NCBI RefSeq assembly: GCF_026914265.1
Contig: NC_069126.1
Span: 37,823,725 to 37,887,724 of the forward strand
DNA from: Mya arenaria
Taxonomy: Eukaryota > Mollusca > Bivalvia > Myida > Myidae
Reading direction: 5' to 3'
DNA length: 64,000 nucleotides
In this document: one piece after another, positions 32,830-41,800 of the stretch
Layout of the letters: each line of letters starts with the position of its first letter
Numbering within the stretch: position 1 is the stretch's first letter
Position numbers and translations under genes: made by a program
Notes under the pieces: model-generated
Databases searched by the model: none
Seen by the model: the letters and a program-made list of their open reading frames with translations, nothing else
Told to the model about the DNA's origin: nothing

Positions 32830-35800
32830 GTAAGAATGGCATATATATTTTGATAAGGTAAAACACATGATTAAATCAGACTTCAAGTTACAATATTTTG
32901 CCCACACAGTGAAACGATCGTGTCTCGCTTATGAATAAACTATAAACGATTTTAATTTCACATCTATTTCTATGGAATTGGCTGGTACACAGACTATATC
33001 GAACTATACGATACCGATTGTCTTTTAGCTTACATGAGCATCAAGTGCTCAAGGTGAGCATGTTTGGTCGCCCAATGTCCGTCGTCCAGCGTCAACATTT
33101 TAAAACTTTAAATTTCTTCGGCCCAGACCTTTGGTTTTCAGGTTAACGTTTAAGGGCCACAGTGGCACTCTTGTTAAAAGTATGTCATCATTCCCGCATA
33201 GGCGAATGGCTATTATTCATTGTCTACCTCGGTCGAGATAAACTTCAGTCGCTGCTGGGCCATGCGGAAGCGGGTAACTCGACGCACGTCACTTCCGCCG
33301 GGATGCTTGAGCGCCTGGGGCTGCGGGACCTGCATTTTTACGTGTTGTTCGCACTGTTTGTTTCGTTCTCGCTGTACTGGGGCATCGGGCTGACTTTTGA
33401 CATGTACTTCTATAAGAACGGGAAACACATGGTAAGGGTCGCAACGAAAATATTCTAACTAGCAATGAATAACGTGGTACATGTATCTAAATACGCTACC
33501 ATCAATCGTCGATTCTTACGCCCCTGCAGCATAGGCGATGTGCCGATATTTCAGTTGTCGGTCACCAGACGCGTCGAATAGGTTCGGTCATACACGCCCA
33601 AGGCATAGGGTACCGGTTGTATTAACACTAGTCTAGAGGAATATTCTCTTGCATAAGGATGCCGTGTCGACATGCTTGACTATTTATTTACGATTAAACT
33701 CTTCAGGCAGACACATGGAAGTGCCAGCCAGAGCGGTGGCTGACTCGCGCTCCAACGAGTGGCACGAGTTTCTCTTGGGCTCCTTCAACATGATGCTTGG
33801 CTCAGTGATCTCTGGGATCATCTCGTGTTACATCATGAATGGAGGTACGCTCTTGTGTGTTGAGAATGTTGGATTGGTCAGGGTCGGGGAGTGGAGGGGG
33901 TCATCATGACCGGAGGTACGCTCTTGTGTGTTGAGAATGTTGGAAGGGTCAGGGTCGGGGAAGGGGGGTGCGACATCATAATCGGAGGTAAGCTCTTGTG
34001 TGTTGAGAATGTTGGAAGGGTCAGTGTTCGGGGAGAGGACGGGGGGGGGGGGGGTGTTACATCATTAATGGAGGTACGCTCTTGTGTGTTGAGAATGTTG
34101 TAAAGGTTAGAGTTCTGGGAGGGGTGGGGGGCTGGGCGTCGGTTGTTATATCATGAATGGTGCTACGCGCTTGTGTGTTGAGAATGTTGGAAGGGTCAGG
34201 GTTCGGGGATGGGGGATGCGAGTGTTACATTATGAATGGAGGTACGCGCTTGTGTATTGAGAATGTTGGAAGGGTCAGAGTTCGGGGAGGGGGAGGGGGC
34301 GCGGGTGTTATATCATAACTGGAGGTACGCTCTTGTGTGTTGAGAATGTTGGAAGGGTCAGGGTTCGGGGAGAGAGGAGGCGGGTGTTATATCATGAATG
34401 GAGGTACGCTCTTGTGTGTTGAGAATGTTGGAAGGATCAGGGTTCAGGGTGGGGGATGCGAGTGTTACATCATTAACGTAGGTACACTCTTGTGTGTTGA
34501 GAATGTTGGAAGGGTCAGGGATCGGGGAGGGGGATGCGAGTGTTACATCATGAATGGAGGTATGCTCTTGTGTGTTGAGAATGTTGGAGGGGTCAGAGTT
34601 CGGGGAGGGGGGATACGAGTGTTTCATTATAAATGGAGGTACGCTCTTGTGTGTTGAGAATGTTGGAAGGGTCAGGGTTCGGGGAGGGGGATGCGAGTGT
34701 TACACCATGAATGGAGGTACGCTCTTGTGTGTTGAGAATGTTGGAAGGGTCAGGGTTCGGGGAGGGGGGATACGAGTGTTACATCATTAACGGAGGTACG
34801 CTCTTGTGTGTTGAGAATGTTGGAAGGGTCAGGGTTCGGGGAGGGGAATGCGAGTGTCACATCATGAATGGAGGTACGCTCTCGTGAGTTGAGAATGTTG
34901 GAAGGGTCAGGGTTCGGGGAGGGGGGATACGAGTGTTATATCATTAACGGAGGTACGCACTTGTGTGTTGAGAATGTTGGAAGTGTCAGGGTTTGGGGAG
35001 GGGGGTGCGAGTGTTACATCATGAATGGAGGTAAGCTCTTGTGTGTTGAGAATGTTGGAAGGGTCAGGGTTCGGGGAGGGATGATACGAGTGTTACATCA
35101 TTAACGGAGGTACGCTCTTGTGTGTTGAGAATGTTGGAAGGGTCAGGGATCGGGGAGGGGGATGCGAGTGTCACATCATGAATGGAGGTATGCTCTTGTA
35201 TGTTGAGAATGTTGGAAGGGTCAGGGATCGGGGAGGGGGATGCGAGTGTTACATCATGAATGGAGGTATGCTCTTGTGTGTTGAGAATGTTGGAGGGGTC
35301 AGAGTTCGGGGAGGGGGGATACGAGTGTTTCATTATAAATGGAGGTACGCTCTTGTGTGTTGAGAATGTTGGAAGGGTCAGGGTTCGGGGAGGGGGATGC
35401 GAGTGTTACACCATGAATGGAGGTACGCTCTTGTGTGTTGAGAATGTTGGAAGGGTCAGGGTTCGGGGAGGGGGGATACGAGTGTTACATCATTAACGGA
35501 GGTACGCTCTTGTGTGTTGAGAATGTTGGAAGGGTCAGGGTTCGGGGAGGGGAATGCGAGTGTCACATCATGAATGGAGGTACGCTCTCGTGAGTTGAGA
35601 ATATTGGAAGGGTCAGGGTTCGGGGAGGGGGGATACGAGTGTTATATCATTAACGGAGGTACGCACTTGTGTGTTGAGAATGTTGGAAGTGTCAGGGTTT
35701 GGGGAGGGGGGTGCGAGTGTTACATCATGAATGGAGGTAAGCTCTTGTGTGTTGAGAATGTTGGAAGGGTCAGGGTTCGGGGAGGGATGATACGAGTGTT

Positions 35801-38800
35801 ACATCATTAACGGAGGTACGCTCTTGTGTGTTGAGAATGTTGGAAGGGTCAGGGATCGGGGAGGGGGATGCGAGTGTCACATCATGAATGGAGGTATGCT
35901 CTTGTATGTTGAGAATGTTGGAAGGGTCAGGGTTCGTGGGGGGGGGGGGTGTTATAACATGAATTAAGGTACCCTCTTGTGTGTTGAGAATGTTGGAAAG
36001 GTCAGGGTACAAGGGTCGTGGGTGGTTGTTAAGACGTATAAGTTATCCAGTCAAAGAGCGACAGATGATTTTACGATTAGACGTCAGCTCAAGCGACGAC
36101 GTAAGCGGATTTAAGCCTTGAAAATAAAACAAAATTAAATTTAAGTGACGGTGTACGGGCTACGTGTATTAAGGGGTTGGCGGGGGTGGGTAAGGGGGTA
36201 TTTGGTTACTGAGTTGTTATATAGAGGCGTTGCTTTAGCTTTGGGACTGGATTGCTCCGCTTATGATTGTTTTTTTTACTTGACTGATTATGTGAATGAA
36301 TTAATGTGTAAATGATAGCATTGAAATATTGAACACATATGCATATATAGGTGATGAATACATTGATAACGCGGCTCATGTCGAAGTAAATGAGGACGCC
36401 GATGACAATCAAAAGCTTATTTAACGTAACGCTAGTAGTTACGTTTTCCAACCCATTTCTAAATGTTACAGGCCGGTGCACCCTATACATGGATCCTGGT
36501 CAGTACGGCTGGGCATACCTTCTGCTCTCAATTCCTGTTTTGTTTATGTATGGTGAGGCTGTCAGCTACTATCCACACAGGTTTGTGAACAGGGAAAACA
36601 ACTGTGTGTGCGGTAAAATATGTGCTTCGAATATTTGGTTTTACTAGTATATTGATTTTTGTAGCATTTTCACCCAAGAAGACTTTTGATGAGCAGTGTA
36701 TGTTACAATTTTCAGTCACATCATGTATACATTGTAGCTATAAACTTACTTTATCAAAAAGGAAACTGACGACGAAGCGTGCTGACATCGGCATGAGCTA
36801 CTCGAGGCACGCCTCGAATCCATGTTTATCACATACCCCAAAACCCACATACCTAAACCTTGTTTTACACAGGCTGTTCCACTATCCCTGGTTGTACAAG
36901 AACGTCCACAAGATCCATCACCGGTACGGGAGCCCTACCCTTTACAGCGCGGTAGCCATGCATCCGCTCGATTTCCTGATGTATCAGACCTTTCTTGGCC
37001 TGCCCGCGTTCATCATCCCCCTTCACGCAGGTGAGATCTCGTACTCGTATATCCATGCTACCCGTCACTGTTTCAGTTAAAGCTGCACTCTCACAGTTTT
37101 ACCGATTTGACAACTTTTTATTTATTCGTGTTTGAATGAGCCAATTGTTGCGTCAATATCTGAATACAAGTGATATAAGACTGCTGACAAAAGATTATAT
37201 CGCAGTTTTTTCATACTTCTGTTCGAATGTTTTATGGCTAAAAACGTTTCTAACACTTTTAGAAACATACATCAAACAACAATTTTTGAACAAAAATGTG
37301 TGATCTGATCTTTTGTCAGCAGTCTTGTATCATTGATTTCAAGACATTTACGCAAAATTGGCTCATTCGAAAATAAAAAAAATAAAAAAAAGTTTTAAAA
37401 CGGTCAATCTGTGAGAGGGCAGCTTTAATCCGTGTGACTTAAAGGGTGCAATATACACACTCGCATGTAAGGTGTAAATTTGTAAAAGTCTTATGTGCTT
37501 AGTCCAAAATGTCACGTTTTAAATGTGACCAGGGTGTTGTTGCTATTAAAAGAACATGCTTAGCTTGAAATTGCAATGGTTCAACGTTTTTGGTCAATCA
37601 CGGTGAGTTTGAACAAACGGGTCTCGACTGTATATCATACTTCCGACATGGGCACCATGTGTTAAATTCGTTGGTTACCGTTTATTGAATGATTCAATGG
37701 GACCTGCTTTGTTAATGCTTGCCACGCCTGTGTCAAAGGTACCATGTGTATAAGCTTGTCATGTCTGCACCAAAGGAACCATGTGTAAACCTTATCATGT
37801 CTGCTTCAAATGTAATCATGTGTATAAGCTTGTCATTTCTGCACTATTGATACCATGTGTAAAACTTGTCATGTCTTCACCAAATGTAACCGTGTTTATA
37901 AGCATGTTATGTCAGTGTTGAAAGTAATATGTTTATAAGCTTGTCATTTCTGCACTATTGGTACCATGTGTAAAACTTGTAATGTCTTCACCAAATGTAA
38001 CCATGTTTATAAGCTTGTTATGTCAGTGTTGAAGGTAATATGTTTATAAGCTTGTCATTTCTGCACCAAAGACACCATGCGTATAGATTTGTCACGTCTG
38101 CCATAAAGGAACTATGTGTATAATCTTTGCACCAATGATGTTTAAGGTTGCCATGTCAGCACTATAGTTACCATGCTTGTAAGCTTGTCATCTGTGTGTT
38201 GAAGGTACTTTTTGTATACACTTGTCATGTCTGCACCAAAGCTTCCATGTGTGTACGCTTGTCATGTCTGCATCAAAGGTACTATGTGTATACGCTTGTC
38301 ATGTCTGCACCAAAGCTTCCATGTGTATACGCTTGTCATGTCTGCACCAAAGGTACTATGTGTATACACTTGTCATGTCTGCACCAAAGCTTCCATGTGT
38401 ATACGCTTGTCATGTCTGCACCAAAGGTACTATGTGTATACGCTTGTCATGTCTGCACCAAAGGTACTATGTGTATACGCTTGTCATGTCTGCACCAAAG
38501 GTACTATGTGTATACGCTTGTCATGTCTGCACCAAAGGTACTATGTGTATACACTTGTCATGTCTGCACCAAAGGTACTATGTGTATACGCTTGTCATGT
38601 CTGCACCAAAGGTACTATGTGTATACGCTTGTCATGTCTGCACCAAAGGTACTATGTGTATACGCTTGTCATGTCTGCACCAAAGGTACTATGTGCATAC
38701 GCTTGTCATGTCTGCACCAAAGGTACTATGTGTATACGCTTGTCATGTCTGCACCAAAGCTTCCATGTGTATACACTTGTCATGTCTGCACCAAAGGTAC

Positions 38801-41800
38801 TATGTGTATACACTTGCCATGTCTGCACCAAAGGTACTATGTGTATACGCTTGTCATGTCTGCACCAAAGCTTCCATGTGTATACACTTGTCATGTCTGC
38901 ACCAAAGGTACTATGTGTATACACTTGTCATGTCTGCACCAAAGCTTCCATGTGTATACACTTGTCATGTCTGCACCAAAGGTACTATGTGTATACACTT
39001 GTCATGTCTGCACCAAAGGTACTATGTGTATACACTTGTCATGTCTGCACCAAAGGTACTATGTGTATACACTTGTCATGTCTGCACCAAAGCTTCCATG
39101 TGTATACGCTTGTCATGTCTGCACCAAAGGTACTATGTGTATGCACTTGTCATGTCTGCACCAAAGGTACTATGTGTATACACTTGTCATGTCTGCACCA
39201 AAGCTTCCATGTGTATACGCTTGTCATGTCTGCACCAAAGCTTCCATGTGTATACGCTTGTCATGTCTGCACCAAAGCTTCCATGTGTATACGCTTGTCA
39301 TATCTGCACCAAAGGTACTATGTGTATACGCTTGTCATGTCTGCACCAAAAGTACTATGTGTATACGCTTGTCATGTCTGCACCAAAGGTACCATGTGTA
39401 TACGCTTGTCATGTCTTCACCAAAGGTACCTTGTGTATACGCTTGTCATGTCTTCACCAAAGGTACCTTGTGTATACGCTTGTCATGTCTTCACCAAAAG
39501 TACTATGTGTATACGCTTGTCATGTCTTCACCAAAGGTACTATGTGTATACGCTTGTCATGTCTTCACCAAAGGTACCATGTGTATACGCTTGTCATGTC
39601 TGCACCAAAGGTACCATGTGTATACGCTTGTCATGTCTGCACCAAAGGTACTATGTGTATACGCTTGTCATGTCTGCACCAAAGGTACTATGTGTATACG
39701 CTTGTCATGTCTTCACCAAAGGTACTATATGTATACGCTTGTCATGTCTTCACCAAAGGTACCATGTGTATTCTCTTGTCATGTCTTCACCAAAGGTACC
39801 ATGTGTATACGCTTGTCATGTCTTCACCAAAGGTTCCATGTGTATACGCTTGTCATGTCTGCACCAAAGGTACTGTATGTACAAAGGTACTATGTGTATA
39901 CGCTTGTCATGTCTGCACCAAAGGCACCATGTGTATAGGCTTGTCATTTCTGCACCAAAGCTACCATGAATATAAGCTTGTCATGTCAGAAACTGTTAGA
40001 AATAGCGCCGGTATATTTATCTGTACTCATAATAGATATGATTTAAACTGGGAAACATTATGCACAGTTTTTTTAAAAGTAGAAACTCAGATGAAACAGC
40101 AACATTTTTTTATGATTGTTGCGTTTTTTTCTTTTAATCATGTAAAATAGTGTATTATTGACCTCCTACTTGGTCGCATTGACAATTCTAGGCTTGTTTT
40201 TAGGAACTACGGTATTTGCTGATTTTTGAACCATCTGGTGTCTAGTCCCTTTAAAGGGACGTACATTGACTGCATCTACTGCAGTGAAGATAATCGGCCG
40301 ATTGTTCATTGTTAAAGTTAGGGACGTACATTGATTGCATCTACTGCAGTAAAGATAATCGGCCGATTGTTCATTGTTAAAGTAAGGGACGTACATTGAT
40401 TGTATCTACTGCAGTGAAGATAATCGGCCGATTGTTCATTGTTAAAGTAAGGGACGTACATTGATTGTATCTACTACAGTGAAGATAATCGGCCGATTGT
40501 TCATTGTTAAAGTAAGGGACGTACATTGATTGTATCTACTTCAGTGAAGATAATCGGCCGATTATTCATTGTTAAAGTAAGGGACGTACATTGATTGTAT
40601 CTACTGCAGTGAAGATAATCGGCCGATTGTTCATTGTTAAAGGTAGGGACGTACATTGACTGCATCTACTGCAGTGAAGATAATCGGCCAGTTAAAGTAA
40701 GGGACGTACATTGATTGTATCTACTGCAGTGAAGATAATCGGCCGATTATTCATTGTCAAAGCAAGGGACGTACATTGATTGTATCTACTGCAGTGAAGA
40801 TAATCGGCCGATTGTTCATTCTTAAAGTTAGCAAAGTTGTTAACGGGATTTTTTTTAACTTTAAAATATTTACTGTTTGGAAAAAATAATGCACACGTGT
40901 GATTGGTTGTATTTTTAAACCTTAACAAGGTAACAACGATGTCGTTATCTGAACAACAGGCCCTTATTTAAAAAAAAAATCATTATGTTAAAACTTTTTA
41001 AAAACTTTGTGTATTATTAAACCCAAACACATACTTTATAAAACTAGGTGGAAGGTCCCCGAAGGCTCACTTTAACAACCGCAAACTGGCAATAGATAGG
41101 ATAAAATGTTTTTGCTTGATATCTTTATTATACACATTTGCGCACATTGGTCAGAAATAGGCTCAGGGAGAGCATATGCTTTGATAAGCATATAGAGAGC
41201 TGATTTTTCTACCTTCTTTCACCCTGTGCGAAGGAGTGTATAATAAAACATGAGCCTTATAGAAGGCATGTATGCACACAATACGATCTACTTCACCACA
41301 AATATTTGCAAATACCGCATATCTTATCATCAAAAATGTTTAAACCACATACATCGTGAAACGCTTAAGCCAAAAAACTGGTTTGATTCGGTTACATCCT
41401 TTTCAAGTAGGCATTTCTTATTATACTTTATATAAGAACGCTATTTTCATCATTGGAGAATGGTTTTTAACAATCTTATGTATAAAACGTTAAAGGTTTT
41501 AAACTACATATTAAAACACTTAAAGAAGCACTCTTATTTCCGAATAAGCACTCTTTATTTCCGAATAAGATGTGCCATAATTAATTCATGTTTTAATATA
41601 CCAAAAGGTTGAAAAAAAGATCGAGAACAGTGGTTTCTATGAAGGGTACCGTGTTTAATTTGAAAGAAAGGTGCAGAAAACACGGTATTTTTACCTTATG
41701 AGACGATAATTGATCACTGTAAATCTTTTAGGACCCACCAGTCATTCAATATTTGTGCGTTTTCAGCTGTTTAATACACGGTTACAATCTTGTTAACAGT

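Noticed and set aside
33891-36012. Many 70-110 codon frames with CVENVGRVRVRGGG-type repeats
   Set aside because: By-products of the 78-bp minisatellite, whose unit is a multiple of three.
38148-40150. Three overlapping forward open frames of 585-642 codons
   Set aside because: They are produced by the 37-bp tandem unit lacking stops in every forward frame; the region is an intron of the hydroxylase gene and shows no domain.
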